From DAOTXK01 sp034435395 (GTDB lineage Bacteria; Chloroflexota; Anaerolineae; Aggregatilineales; Ch27): DNA of 34,635 nt. A program made the translations under genes and the position numbers. The stretch covers positions 1 through 34,635 of the forward strand of contig DAOTXK010000005.1 in NCBI GenBank assembly GCA_034435395.1, read 5' to 3'. The notes below the pieces were generated by a model. The model had not been told where the DNA came from. It saw only the letters and a program-made list of their open reading frames with translations, and made no database searches. Shown here piece by piece: positions 16,609-24,638 of this stretch. Each line of letters begins with the position of its first letter. Position 1 is the stretch's first letter.

Positions 16609-17661
16609 GTGAAACGTTCCGCGTTACCCATGAGCCTGTTGCTGGTCGCCCTGGCGCTGCTGGGCTGCCAGCCAGAGGAGATCATCATCCCCACCGTGGC
16701 CCAGCTGCCGACCATCACGCCGTCGTTCACGCCCACCTTCACCTTCACGCCGTCGCCCACCCCGACCCCGACCTTCACCCCGACGATCACGCCCTCATCG
16801 ACCCCCACGCCCAGCTTCACCCCGACCTTCACGCCGACGTTCTCCCCCACGCCGACGCTCACCCTCACGCCGGTGGATACGGCCACCTTCACCCCCACCT
16901 TCACGCCGACGTTCACCCTGACGCCGTCCGGCCCGATGATTTACGAATTTACGGCGGACAACTACCAGATGCCTGCTGGCAGCCCCACCGTGCTGCGCTG
17001 GCGGGGCGACGGTGATACCGCCGTGCTGGAACAGATCAACGCGTCGGGCAATGTGGGCCAGTCCTGGGCCGTCCAGCCCACCGGCGAGCAGGCGGTCACC
17101 ATCCCACTGAACCAGGGGTTGGTGGTGACCTACCGCCTGACAGTCATCCGGCGGGGCCAGCCGGTCTCACAATCGCTGGCCATCACGGTCACCTGTGGGG
17201 GGAGCTGGTGGTTTGGCGGCGGCATCGTCAGCGAATCGACCTGCCCGGCCGGCCCGCCGGTCGTCAGCAACGCCCAGTACCAGGCCTTCGACGGCGGACG
17301 CATGATCTACCTGGAGAGCGGCAACCAGAACTATCCGGGCAACCGGGTCTACGTAATCTTTTACAGCGGCAACCAGTGGCACGCTTACGAAAACGTCGGC
17401 TCGGCGACGGCCACCGGTTCGCCGCCCGGCGGGCGGTATATGCCGGGGTCCACCATCCTGGCCAATGTCTGGGAAACCGGCGTCCATAACGGCCAGGCGG
17501 TCAAGGACCTGCTGCAATATGCCCTGGTCCAGAACGTCGACCAGCAGCAGCGCACCTCCCAGGTTGAACAGGGCGGCACCGCCATCTACATCGATACGCC
17601 GGAAGGGCGTCTGTACCGGTTGACCGGGACCGTCAGCGGCACCTGGCAACAGTTACGCTAA
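16609..17661 (+). CDS. Thr/Pro-linker lipoprotein of unknown function
   Basis: This is a secreted lipoprotein whose C-terminal domain I do not recognise. The start is GTG 16609 behind AGGAGGAG (16597-16604); the longer frame from 16546 spoils the signal. MKRSALPMSLLLVALALLGC is a clear lipoprotein signal with Cys20. Residues about 34-106 are a repeat linker built of TPTFTPT-like units, which probably spans the cell wall. Residues 110-205 look like a beta-sandwich (MIYEFTADNYQMPAGSPTVLRWRGDG), a pattern seen in domains that read an energetic offset between strands. The remaining part, with VSNAQYQAFDGGRMIYLES and a Trp-rich loop, is unassigned. It is likely an exposed binding or structural protein. 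Confidence 0.82.
   Translation: MKRSALPMSLLLVALALLGCQPEEIIIPTVAQLPTITPSFTPTFTFTPSPTPTPTFTPTITPSSTPTPSFTPTFTPTFSPTPTLTLTPVDTATFTPTFTPTFTLTPSGPMIYEFTADNYQMPAGSPTVLRWRGDGDTAVLEQINASGNVGQSWAVQPTGEQAVTIPLNQGLVVTYRLTVIRRGQPVSQSLAITVTCGGSWWFGGGIVSESTCPAGPPVVSNAQYQAFDGGRMIYLESGNQNYPGNRVYVIFYSGNQWHAYENVGSATATGSPPGGRYMPGSTILANVWETGVHNGQAVKDLLQYALVQNVDQQQRTSQVEQGGTAIYIDTPEGRLYRLTGTVSGTWQQLR
16718..16925 (+). repeat. Degenerate coding repeat for the Thr/Pro linker
   Basis: About 200 nt of repeated ACSCCSACSTTC-like units encode the TPT/FTPT linker of the lipoprotein. The repeat is degenerate at third positions, so it is selected at the protein level rather than being a recent DNA expansion. It is not a CRISPR array. 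Confidence 0.8.
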
Positions 17662-17726
17662 CGGCTGGGTGGGGGCGTTCACGAGCGGTCACAGCATGCG
17701 CGTCCCCACCCTGGCCGACCGGAAAG

Positions 17727-17755
17727 AGGGCCGGCGGACGGCGACCGTCGGCCCT
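17727..17755 (+). terminator. Bulged hairpin after the lipoprotein gene
   Basis: AGGGCCG...ACGG (17727-17741) pairs with CCGTCGGCCCT (17745-17755), with a four-base bulge and a CGA loop. It is 66 nt past the stop, and there is no T-run. Confidence 0.35.
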
Positions 17756-17850
17756 GATTGACCGGCTGACCGGGCCGGTGCTATCATGGGGCCGGACTTA
17801 CCGGTCCCGGTCGCCCCTAGTGTCGATTATCATATCCCCAGGAGTACGCC

Positions 17851-18753
17851 ATGCAGCGCGTCAAGTTCACCTGGAATGCCTTCAAAAATGTGGCGATCTT
17901 ATTCTCGTTCATCGTGAACCTGGTGCTGGTGGTGGCCCTGCTGATCCTGGTGCTCCTGATTTTCCCGATCAAAAACGGCATCGTCGAACCGCTCATCGAC
18001 GGGCTGCATGCCAGTTTCGTCGGGCTGGACAGCGCGACCATCGACCGCATCATCCCCGTCCGGGAGACCATCCCCGTGCAGTTCACCCTGCCGCTGGAAC
18101 AGAACACCATCGTCGTGCTGACCGAGCCGGTGCCGTTGCAGGTTGCTGCCACCTTTGACCTGCCGGCGGGCGGCGGCACGATCAACGGCATCGTGAACAT
18201 CCAGCTCCCGCGCGGGCTGCGCCTGCCCGTGTCGCTGGACCTCGACGTGCCGGTTGATGCCACCGTGCCGGTTAATCTGGATGTGCGGGCCGTCATCCCC
18301 CTGGCCGAAACCCAGCTTCACGATGCGTTTGCGAACCTGCGCCAGTTGCTGGAGCCGTTCGTCCGCGCCCTGGACAACCTGCCCGGCAACGCGGACGAGG
18401 GATGGGCGTATGTCGGCGAGCTGCTCTCCGGCCGTGGGCGCGACCTGCTGGCCCCGACCGAGGGCAGCATGAATCCCTGGCCGGGCTTTTCGGTCACGGC
18501 GGGCGATGGGTACGTCTGGCCGGATGACATGCCGCCCCAGCCGGGGCAGCGGACCGGGACCGTGCCGGGCGGCCTGTCGCCCTGGGACAGAGCGCCGGGC
18601 GCTCCAGACGGCGTTTATCGGCCATCCGCGCCCGGTGGGCTGCCCCAGGGTGGTCCAACCGGCCAGGAGCCGCCCGTGACGCCCGTCCCCACCGGCCCGC
18701 CGCCGGAGGGCGACCTGGGCATCATCACCGCCACCCCCGCGCCGGAAGGGTAG
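17851..18753 (+). CDS. Membrane-anchored hypothetical protein with Pro/Gly-rich tail
   Basis: I do not recognise the family. One strong membrane helix lies at about residues 14-41 (NVAILFSFIVNLVLVVALL and onward) after a basic N-terminus (MQRVKF), so the rest is probably outside the cell. Residues about 70-155 are a run of beta-strand-like segments with repeated Val-Pro motifs (IPVRETIPVQFTLPLEQ, VPVDATVPVNLDV). A short helical part follows, then a Pro/Gly-rich tail from about 205 with acidic patches. There is no cleavable signal or lipobox. The start is ATG 17851 with CAGGAGT just upstream. It ends at a strong terminator. Confidence 0.8.
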   Translation: MQRVKFTWNAFKNVAILFSFIVNLVLVVALLILVLLIFPIKNGIVEPLIDGLHASFVGLDSATIDRIIPVRETIPVQFTLPLEQNTIVVLTEPVPLQVAATFDLPAGGGTINGIVNIQLPRGLRLPVSLDLDVPVDATVPVNLDVRAVIPLAETQLHDAFANLRQLLEPFVRALDNLPGNADEGWAYVGELLSGRGRDLLAPTEGSMNPWPGFSVTAGDGYVWPDDMPPQPGQRTGTVPGGLSPWDRAPGAPDGVYRPSAPGGLPQGGPTGQEPPVTPVPTGPPPEGDLGIITATPAPEG

Positions 18754-18772
18754 GCCGGGTCGGCGGATCGGT

Positions 18773-18803
18773 AGCGTCGCCAGGCGTGGCGACGCTTGTT
18801 TAT
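18773..18803 (+). terminator. Intrinsic terminator
   Basis: AGCGTCGCC (18773-18781), loop AGGCGT, GGCGACGCT (18788-18796), then TGTTTAT. This is a perfect 9-bp stem with a T-rich tail, 20 nt after the membrane-anchored protein gene and just before the methyltransferase. Confidence 0.82.
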
Positions 18804-18823
18804 GGTGGGCATGATTGAGCGGT

Positions 18824-19717
18824 ATGAGCCAAGCGCCTCCCCCCGCCATCTGTGACTACGAAGGCTCCGGCTACGAGCAGGACTTCTGGGAAGGCCAGGG
18901 CCGCGCCTATGAGGACCGCGTGGAGCGGATCGCGCTGCGCAAGCTGCTGCCGGGGTCCGGTCGGCGCATCCTGGAGATCGGGGCCGGGTTTGGCCGCCTG
19001 ACCGACGAGCTGGCCGGCTTCGATCATGTGGTGCTGCTGGACTACTCGCGATCCATGCTGGCCCGCGCCCGCCAGCGGCTGGGCGACGGTCGCTTCACCT
19101 ACGTGGCCGCCGATGTCTACCGCCTGCCGTTTGTTCCCGGCTCCTTCGACGCAGCGACCATGATCCGCGTGATTCACCACTTAGAGAATGTGCCCCTCGC
19201 CCTGCGCCACATCCGCCAGGCGCTGGCCCCGCACGCCACTTTTGTGCTGGAATACGCCAACAAGCGCCACCTGAAGGCCATCCTGCGCCATCTGGTCGGG
19301 CGGCAGGACTGGGACCCTCACAGCCTGGAGCCGGTTGAGTTTGTCCAACTTAACTTCGACTTCCATCCCCGGTATATGGAGGCGGCGCTGGGCGAGGCCG
19401 GGTTCCGCGTGGCCCGGCGGTTGCCGGTCTCCTACTTCCGGCTGGGGGCGCTCAAGCGGCTGGTCCCGACCGGTCTCCTGGCGGCGCTGGATGGCTGGCT
19501 GCAAGGCTGGGCCCCGCTCTACTCGCCCAGCGTGTTCACCCTCAACATCGCGACCGGCGAAGGGCCGGACAACGTCGATCAACCGCTGCGCTTCCGCTGC
19601 CCGGTCTGCGGCGGCGACCTCGGCGAGATGGATGGCGCGCTGGCCTGCGCCGCCGCTGGCTGCGGCCGGCGCTGGGGCGTCCGCGACGGCATCCACGACT
19701 TCAAGGAGCCGCTGTAG
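18824..19717 (+). CDS. SAM-dependent methyltransferase with C-terminal zinc ribbon
   Basis: This is a class I methyltransferase: motif I is ILEIGAGFGRLTDEL, the acidic end of strand 2 is VLLDYS, and FDAATMIRVIHHLENV is the post-motif region. At the C-terminus a Cys4 zinc ribbon follows (Cys259, Cys262, Cys275, Cys280; CPVCGG and CAAAGCGRRW) and continues GVRDGIHDF, resembling the Trm112/YcaR-type ribbons often found beside methyltransferases acting on RNA, lipids or quinones. Here it is fused. The substrate is unknown. The start is ATG 18824; an in-frame TTG at 18815 is also possible, and no clear ribosome site favours either. The 297 residues stand alone between a terminator and the AT-rich gene. 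Confidence 0.88.
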   Translation: MSQAPPPAICDYEGSGYEQDFWEGQGRAYEDRVERIALRKLLPGSGRRILEIGAGFGRLTDELAGFDHVVLLDYSRSMLARARQRLGDGRFTYVAADVYRLPFVPGSFDAATMIRVIHHLENVPLALRHIRQALAPHATFVLEYANKRHLKAILRHLVGRQDWDPHSLEPVEFVQLNFDFHPRYMEAALGEAGFRVARRLPVSYFRLGALKRLVPTGLLAALDGWLQGWAPLYSPSVFTLNIATGEGPDNVDQPLRFRCPVCGGDLGEMDGALACAAAGCGRRWGVRDGIHDFKEPL

Positions 19718-19777
19718 GGGCAGCGGGCGACAAGCGGCAAGCGTCCAAGCGAGAATCGACAGTATGAGTAGCGCTCT

Positions 19778-20542
19778 ATGAACTTGCATGAAATGAACCC
19801 AGAGGATGTGATCCAATCATCTTGGATTGAGACATATAGGAAAGAGCGTGATGCCTTATACAAGCAATTTGTAGATTTCAATACAAACCTCTATCTATTT
19901 GAGAAAATCATATCGTTTCCTTTTGGGTTGTTTGTGGGGACTTATACTACATTTTGGCAAGCAGCCAGTAATGCGTTTCTTGAATCGTGTTTACTTACTA
20001 TCTATAGGATCGCTATTGACTCCCAAAAGGGAGCTTTAACCGTTCAGAAATTCAGGCGGAACATTCTGAACAACATTCGAAGCGAAGTCTTTTTAGAAGG
20101 TTTTGACATTGAGGCTGCTTTAACAAGTAAGTCATTTGATAGAGCAGTTGCAGGTCTTCAAGATCGCATTCTCAAGATTAGGCACAATTACCTTGCCCAC
20201 CTCAACCGTAAACTAAACATCGAATCAATCCCGAAACGCGAGCCAGTATATTTGCAGGAATTGAAGACCCTGCTTGATACTCTCGACGCCCAATATCAGT
20301 TATTATGTTTCAATCATAGGCACTCACTACGGTTACTTGACTATTATCCCGACGCTATCAGGGCAGGTGAATATCAGCCTGATATTGATGACATCCTAGA
20401 TTTCGTCGCCAAGAAAAGTGCACTACTAAACATGCCTGAGGAGCAACCTGCCGTTTGGCCAATGTTCCGCGAAAAACTTTCACAACCAAATATTGAGACG
20501 CTGAATCAATACCGCCGCAAGTTCGGCCTACCAGAAGTGTAA
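19778..20542 (+). CDS. HEPN-like (AbiU2-type?) protein, AT-rich and probably acquired
   Basis: This gene is strikingly unlike its neighbours: the line at 19861 counts 18 G+C of 60 bases, against 40 of 60 at 21181, and it uses codons such as ATA, TTA and AGG that are rare around it. The 254-residue product is mostly alpha-helical with no membrane segment. RILKIRHNYLAHLNRK contains Arg135-x5-His141, the RxxxxxH RNase signature of HEPN domains, and the helix layout resembles the AbiU2 type. Such proteins act in phage defence or toxin systems as RNases. No partner gene is adjacent. The start is ATG 19778 (or 19793), without a Shine-Dalgarno. Gene and foreign origin are firm; the HEPN call is moderate. 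Confidence 0.8.
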   Translation: MNLHEMNPEDVIQSSWIETYRKERDALYKQFVDFNTNLYLFEKIISFPFGLFVGTYTTFWQAASNAFLESCLLTIYRIAIDSQKGALTVQKFRRNILNNIRSEVFLEGFDIEAALTSKSFDRAVAGLQDRILKIRHNYLAHLNRKLNIESIPKREPVYLQELKTLLDTLDAQYQLLCFNHRHSLRLLDYYPDAIRAGEYQPDIDDILDFVAKKSALLNMPEEQPAVWPMFREKLSQPNIETLNQYRRKFGLPEV

Positions 20543-20578
20543 TTGCCTGGGCTTGCTTTATACACCGCCCAAACAATT
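20541..20578 (+). terminator. Inverted repeat overlapping the stop of the AT-rich gene
   Basis: AATTG-CC-TGGGC (20541-20552) pairs with GCCCA-AA-CAATT (20567-20578), giving two 5-bp blocks separated by an internal loop. It begins inside the stop codon. It could be the terminator that came with the acquired gene. Confidence 0.5.
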
Positions 20579-20604
20579 CCTCACCATCTTCTCACATCCC
20601 TCGC

Positions 20605-20632
20605 TTGACGGCCTCCCCGCCCGGCGTATAGT
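20605..20632 (+). promoter_or_regulatory. Promoter of the ABC operon
   Basis: TTGACG (20605-20610), 16-nt spacer, TATAGT (20627-20632). Transcription should begin near 20639, about 100 nt before the ATPase start codon. It is one of the best sigma70-type matches in the window. Confidence 0.65.
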
Positions 20633-20736
20633 ATTCGCATAGACGGATAGCAGGCCCAACCGTAGCGGCGGCATGAATGCCGACGCCTGCCTCCGTCGCC
20701 GCCGAGGCTCCAGGCTTAGCAGGGGCACGAACGACC

Positions 20737-21693
20737 ATGATCGAAGTCCGCAACCTGACCAAAAAGTTCGGCGCGTTCGTCGCCGTGGACCACATCAGCT
20801 TCCAGGCCCACCCTGGCGAAATCCTGGGTTTCCTGGGGCCGAACGGCGCGGGCAAAACCACCACCATGCGCGTCCTGACCGGCTACATGCCGCCCACCGA
20901 GGGCCAGGTGAGCATCTGCGGGCTGGACATCTTTGAGGACGCGCTGGAAGCCCGCCGCCACATCGGTTACATGCCGGAGCGCGTCCCCCTCTACCCGGAT
21001 ATGACGGTGCGGGAGAGCGTGCGCTTCGTGGCCGATTTGCAGGGCATCCCCAACCGCCAGCGCCGCGTGGGCGAGGTGCTGGCCCAGGTTGGCATGACGG
21101 CGCGGGCGAACAGCCTGATCCGTAACCTCTCCAAAGGCATGCGGCAGCGGGTCGGGCTGGCCCAGGCGCTGGTCCACGATCCCGACGTGCTGATCCTGGA
21201 CGAGCCAACCATCGGCCTGGACCCGCACCAGGTGATCGACCTGCGCCGTCTGGTCCGCGAGTTGGGCGCGGCGCGCACCGTGATGTTCAGCACGCACATC
21301 CTCTCCGAGGCCGAGCAGGTCTGCGACCGGGTGCTGATCATCGAAGGCGGCCGGATCGTGGCGGAAGGCTCGCCGGACACCCTGCGCGACGAGCTGGGGC
21401 GCGGCGGGCGGGTTTACCTGCGGCTGGCCGATCCCCCCGACGCGGGGCGGGTGATCCGGACGCTCACCGCCATCCCCGGCGTGGTGGCGGTCGCGCCGGA
21501 AGCCGACGGCTACCTGATCGAGATGGCCAGGGGCGTCGACGCGCGCGCCGATGTGACCGCCACCGCGGTGGGGGCCGGCTGGCGCGTGATCGAGCTGCGG
21601 CCCTGGGCCATGACGCTGGAGGACATCTTCCTGGAGCTGACCACCGCCCAGATCGGCGGCCCGGCAGACCAGAAAGGGAGGCGACGGCGCTGA
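20737..21693 (+). CDS. ABC transporter ATP-binding protein (GldA/ABC-2 exporter type)
   Basis: This is the motor ATPase of an ABC-2-type exporter. Walker A is GPNGAGKTT (34-42), the signature is LSKGMRQRVGLAQAL from 131, Walker B is VLILDEP with Glu156, and MFSTHILSEAEQVCDR gives the H-loop. A C-terminal extension of about 90 residues is typical of the GldA/CcmA-like subfamily. The start is ATG 20737 (MIEVRNLTKKFG); the frame opens at 20677 but that sequence is not family-like. The permease start overlaps its stop by one base, so they form one operon. The cargo is unknown. Confidence 0.95.
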   Translation: MIEVRNLTKKFGAFVAVDHISFQAHPGEILGFLGPNGAGKTTTMRVLTGYMPPTEGQVSICGLDIFEDALEARRHIGYMPERVPLYPDMTVRESVRFVADLQGIPNRQRRVGEVLAQVGMTARANSLIRNLSKGMRQRVGLAQALVHDPDVLILDEPTIGLDPHQVIDLRRLVRELGAARTVMFSTHILSEAEQVCDRVLIIEGGRIVAEGSPDTLRDELGRGGRVYLRLADPPDAGRVIRTLTAIPGVVAVAPEADGYLIEMARGVDARADVTATAVGAGWRVIELRPWAMTLEDIFLELTTAQIGGPADQKGRRRR

Positions 21694-22427
21694 TGGGCGG
21701 GATCGGGATCATCTATCGGCGGGAGATGCGCGGCTATTTCACCTCGCCAGTCGCTTACCTGGTGGCGTTCGCCGTGTTGTTCCTCAACGGCATGGTCTTC
21801 GCCCAGGACCTGCGGAGCCGCAACGGGACCGCCCCGGTGGACGGCACGTTCATCCTGGGTTTTTTCGCCTTCATCATGATCTTCCTGGCCCCGCTGCTGA
21901 CCATGCGCCTGCTGGCGGAGGAGAACCGCGAGGGCACCATGGAACTGCTGCTGACCATGCCCATCCGCGATGGCGACATCGTGATCGGCAAGTTCCTGGG
22001 CGCGTGGACCTATTACACCCTGCTGCTGCTCAGTACGCTGGTTTACCAGGCCATCCTGTTCGCGGTGGGCTTCCCTGACGCGGGCGCGGTCATCGCCGGG
22101 TACATCGGCATCTGGCTGTACGGCGGGGCCGTGATCGCGGTCGGGCTGCTGTTCTCCGCCCTGACCGAGAACCAGATCGTGGCCGGGTTCCTGAGCATGG
22201 CCGTGTTGTTCCTGCTGTGGCTGGCGGATTCGTTCGGGGCGCTATTCACCAGCATCGGCGTGGAGGCGGCCCGCTTCGTGCGAACGCTGAGCCTGCGCAG
22301 CCACCACTCTACCTCCTTCCTGCTGGGCATCTTCCGCCTGGAGGACGTGATATTTTATGGGGGGCTGATCGCGGTGATGCTGTACATCACCATCCAGATC
22401 GTGGCGGCCAGGAGGTGGCGCGGATGA
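21693..22427 (+). CDS. ABC-2 type permease (GldF-like)
   Basis: This is the membrane subunit of the exporter, 244 residues. It starts IYRREMRGYFTSPVAYLV, the short cytoplasmic helix and first membrane segment typical of ABC-2 permeases, then has about six hydrophobic segments. FIMIFLAPLLTMRLLAEENREGTMELLLTMP is the hallmark coupling region after TM2. It ends in a membrane helix followed by AARRWRG. The start codon shares one base with the ATPase stop, and its own stop overlaps the next start by 4 nt. Together with the next gene it reproduces the gldA-gldF-gldG order. Confidence 0.93.
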   Translation: MGGIGIIYRREMRGYFTSPVAYLVAFAVLFLNGMVFAQDLRSRNGTAPVDGTFILGFFAFIMIFLAPLLTMRLLAEENREGTMELLLTMPIRDGDIVIGKFLGAWTYYTLLLLSTLVYQAILFAVGFPDAGAVIAGYIGIWLYGGAVIAVGLLFSALTENQIVAGFLSMAVLFLLWLADSFGALFTSIGVEAARFVRTLSLRSHHSTSFLLGIFRLEDVIFYGGLIAVMLYITIQIVAARRWRG

Positions 22428-24058
22428 GCGACCGTCGGCGCGACGACCGGATCGTGATCACCCGGACGCAGATCGGGCGGGCGGGGAGCATTGGCGGCGG
22501 CCTGGCCTTCATCGTCGCCCTGGTGCTGTTCATCTGGCAGGGCGAACTGACCGCCTGGGGGCTGGCGGCGCTGGTGGCGGGCATGGCGGGCCTCGGCCTG
22601 TGGATGGCCATCGCGCCCGGTGACTTCCAGGACTGGGTGACGGGCCGGGCGGCGCGGTACGGCGGGAACAGCGCCCTGGGGACGCTGATCGTGATCGCCG
22701 TCGCTATCGCCCTCTACGGCTGGGCGGACGCCCAGAACCTCGCCGTGGACATGACCTTCCCCCAAAATTTCACCCTCAGTCCGGCGACGCGGGACGTGCT
22801 GGCCCGCCTGGACCGTCCGGTGCAACTCACCGGCTTTTATTCCCCCGCCGCCCAGGCCCAGCGCGACCGCGACGAGGCCGTTTTCCACCTGTTTGAAGCG
22901 GCGCTGGGCGAGCGCTTCCGCGTGGTGTACGTCGATCCGATGGAGGAGCAGGTGCTGGCGGGGCGCTTCGGCGCGGCGGATGGCTCGGCCTTCCTGACCT
23001 TTGTCGACGAAGAGACCGGCCAGCCTGACCTGCGGGCCATCGTGCCGGTGGACCTGGTCGACGCCCAGGAGCGCGCCGTCGCCAATGCCCTGCTGCAATT
23101 GCTGGCGGCGGGGCGGTTTAAGATTTATTTCACTGCCGGGCACGGCGAGCCTGATCCCGCCGACCGCTCGCCGGACGGCATGGCCTTCGTTTTTGACGGT
23201 CTCCTGGCCAGCGGCATCCTGGCCGAGACGCTGGACCCGACGGTCCTCAACCAGGGCGTCCCCGCCGACGCCACCGCCGTGGTGATCGCCGGGGCAGGCG
23301 AGTCGCTCTCCACCAACGAGGTTCAGGCGATCATCGACTACCTGGAAGGCGGCGGGCGGCTGTTCCTGGCGGCTGACCCCCGGCTCGATCCCCGCCAGAC
23401 GTTTATGACCGCCGACGACCCGCTGCGGGGCTACCTGGCCGACTCCTTCGGGCTGGCCCTGCGGGACGATCTGGTGGTGGACGAATCGAGCAGCTTCCAG
23501 GACCCGATCAACGTGATCAGCGGCGAGGTCGTGCCGCACGAGACCACGGCCCGGCTGGCGGACGGCAACCCCGTCGCCTTCTTCGGCAGCCGCTCGATTG
23601 AGGTGATCCCGCTGGAAGACCAGCCGGAGACGCGGGCCGGTCGCACGCCGGTCATCCTGACGACGGCGGACGCTTACGGCGAGACCGACCTGGGAGCCAT
23701 CTGGGGCCAGGCATCCTACGGGCGGGACGAGGCCGACCTCGCCGGGCCGCTGGTCCTGGCGGCGGTGGCGCAGAACATCGACACGGACGCCCGCGTGGTG
23801 TTGGCCGGGGACGGCGACTTCATCCGCAACGCCCAGGTCGGCTACCTGGCCAACCGTTTCTTCTACACCGATGCCCTGGGCTGGCTGACCCAGTTCTTCG
23901 AGCAGGTCGAGATCGATCCAGTGGACGATCCCACCCGCCTGCCGCTGACCATGCGCGACGAGACGCTGAGCACGGTCTTCGCCGTCACCGTCCTGGTCAT
24001 GCCGGCGTCAGTGCTGGCCGTGGGCTTCCTGGTCTGGAATCGCCGGCAGCGCCGGTGA
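22424..24058 (+). CDS. GldG-type auxiliary membrane protein of the ABC exporter
   Basis: This is the third member of the exporter operon, 544 residues. Two N-terminal membrane helices (GGLAFIVALVLFIWQG and TLIVIAVAIALYGWAD) are followed by a large extracytoplasmic domain of the GldG/ABC_transp_aux family: LDRPVQLTGFYSPA, FKIYFTAGHGEPDPAD and IIDYLEGGGRLFLAADPR are typical blocks. A C-terminal membrane helix (VFAVTVLVMPASVLAVGFLVW) and a basic tail NRRQRR close it. The start is ATG 22424, with GGAGG at about 22411-22415; the longer frame from 22217 is only an overlap with the permease. In Bacteroidota the same trio serves gliding; elsewhere the function is unknown. Confidence 0.9.
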   Translation: MSDRRRDDRIVITRTQIGRAGSIGGGLAFIVALVLFIWQGELTAWGLAALVAGMAGLGLWMAIAPGDFQDWVTGRAARYGGNSALGTLIVIAVAIALYGWADAQNLAVDMTFPQNFTLSPATRDVLARLDRPVQLTGFYSPAAQAQRDRDEAVFHLFEAALGERFRVVYVDPMEEQVLAGRFGAADGSAFLTFVDEETGQPDLRAIVPVDLVDAQERAVANALLQLLAAGRFKIYFTAGHGEPDPADRSPDGMAFVFDGLLASGILAETLDPTVLNQGVPADATAVVIAGAGESLSTNEVQAIIDYLEGGGRLFLAADPRLDPRQTFMTADDPLRGYLADSFGLALRDDLVVDESSSFQDPINVISGEVVPHETTARLADGNPVAFFGSRSIEVIPLEDQPETRAGRTPVILTTADAYGETDLGAIWGQASYGRDEADLAGPLVLAAVAQNIDTDARVVLAGDGDFIRNAQVGYLANRFFYTDALGWLTQFFEQVEIDPVDDPTRLPLTMRDETLSTVFAVTVLVMPASVLAVGFLVWNRRQRR

Positions 24059-24088
24059 GGGCGGCCTGTCACCGGTTAGGAGGCACGT

Positions 24089-24550
24089 ATGAGCGAACAT
24101 GGATTGGGCACGGACGTGGTGACTCAGATCGCCATCGTGGTGAGGGACATCGAGCGCGCGGTGGAGCGGTACTGCGCGATCCTGGGACTCGACAGGCCGG
24201 CTATCATCATCACCGACGCTTACGACCAGGCCCGGACGACCTATCGCGGCGAGTCGACCCCGGCCAGGGCCAAGCTCGCCTTTTTCCAGTTGGGCCAGGT
24301 CGCCCTCGAGTTGATCGAGCCGGTCGGCGGCCCCAGCACCTGGCAGGAGGCGCTGGAGCAGAAGGGCGAAGGCGTGCACCACATCGCCTTTGTGGTCCCG
24401 GACACCGACGCCGCGACGCGCTACCTTGGCGCGCACGGCATCAACATCGTCCAGCAGGGTTATTACACCGGCGGCAGGTACACCTACCTGGACAGCCAGG
24501 CCGACCTGGGCGTCGTGCTGGAACTGCTGGAGAATTTTGCTTCCGATTGA
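24089..24550 (+). CDS. VOC superfamily protein (glyoxalase/epimerase fold)
   Basis: This is a 153-residue metal enzyme of the vicinal oxygen chelate fold, with two beta-alpha-beta-beta-beta repeats. Likely metal ligands are Gln13 (VVTQIAIVV), Glu74 (VALELIEP), His98 (GVHHIAFVV) and Glu145 (VVLELLENF). That Gln/Glu/His/Glu set is the one known in human glyoxalase I, whereas methylmalonyl-CoA epimerases use His/Gln/His/Glu. The overall shape, with GEGVHHIAFVVPD, still looks epimerase-like. So lyase, epimerase or dioxygenase activity is open. The start is ATG 24089 with TTAGGAGG upstream. It is convergent with the toxin gene. Confidence 0.88.
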   Translation: MSEHGLGTDVVTQIAIVVRDIERAVERYCAILGLDRPAIIITDAYDQARTTYRGESTPARAKLAFFQLGQVALELIEPVGGPSTWQEALEQKGEGVHHIAFVVPDTDAATRYLGAHGINIVQQGYYTGGRYTYLDSQADLGVVLELLENFASD

Positions 24551-24638
24551 GCCGGCGCGCCCGCCCACCGGTCCAGGGAACCGGGGCGCGTATCGTGGCC
24601 GGGAAGCCGCCGCGCGGTTGCGTCGATTAGCCTCCGCC

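Noticed and set aside
16443..16916. Antisense frame rich in VGVKVG repeats
   Set aside because: It is the complement of the Thr/Pro linker repeat; no gene signals.
16718..16925. Repeat array taken as a possible CRISPR
   Set aside because: Units are short, degenerate at third codon positions and encode a protein linker; no spacers.
22217..22423. Upstream extension of the GldG-type frame
   Set aside because: It lies wholly inside the permease gene in another frame; ATG 22424 has a ribosome site.
24556..24590. CGCGCCC/GGGGCGCG inverted repeat between the VOC and toxin genes
   Set aside because: Long loop and no T-run; too weak to call a terminator in such GC-rich sequence.
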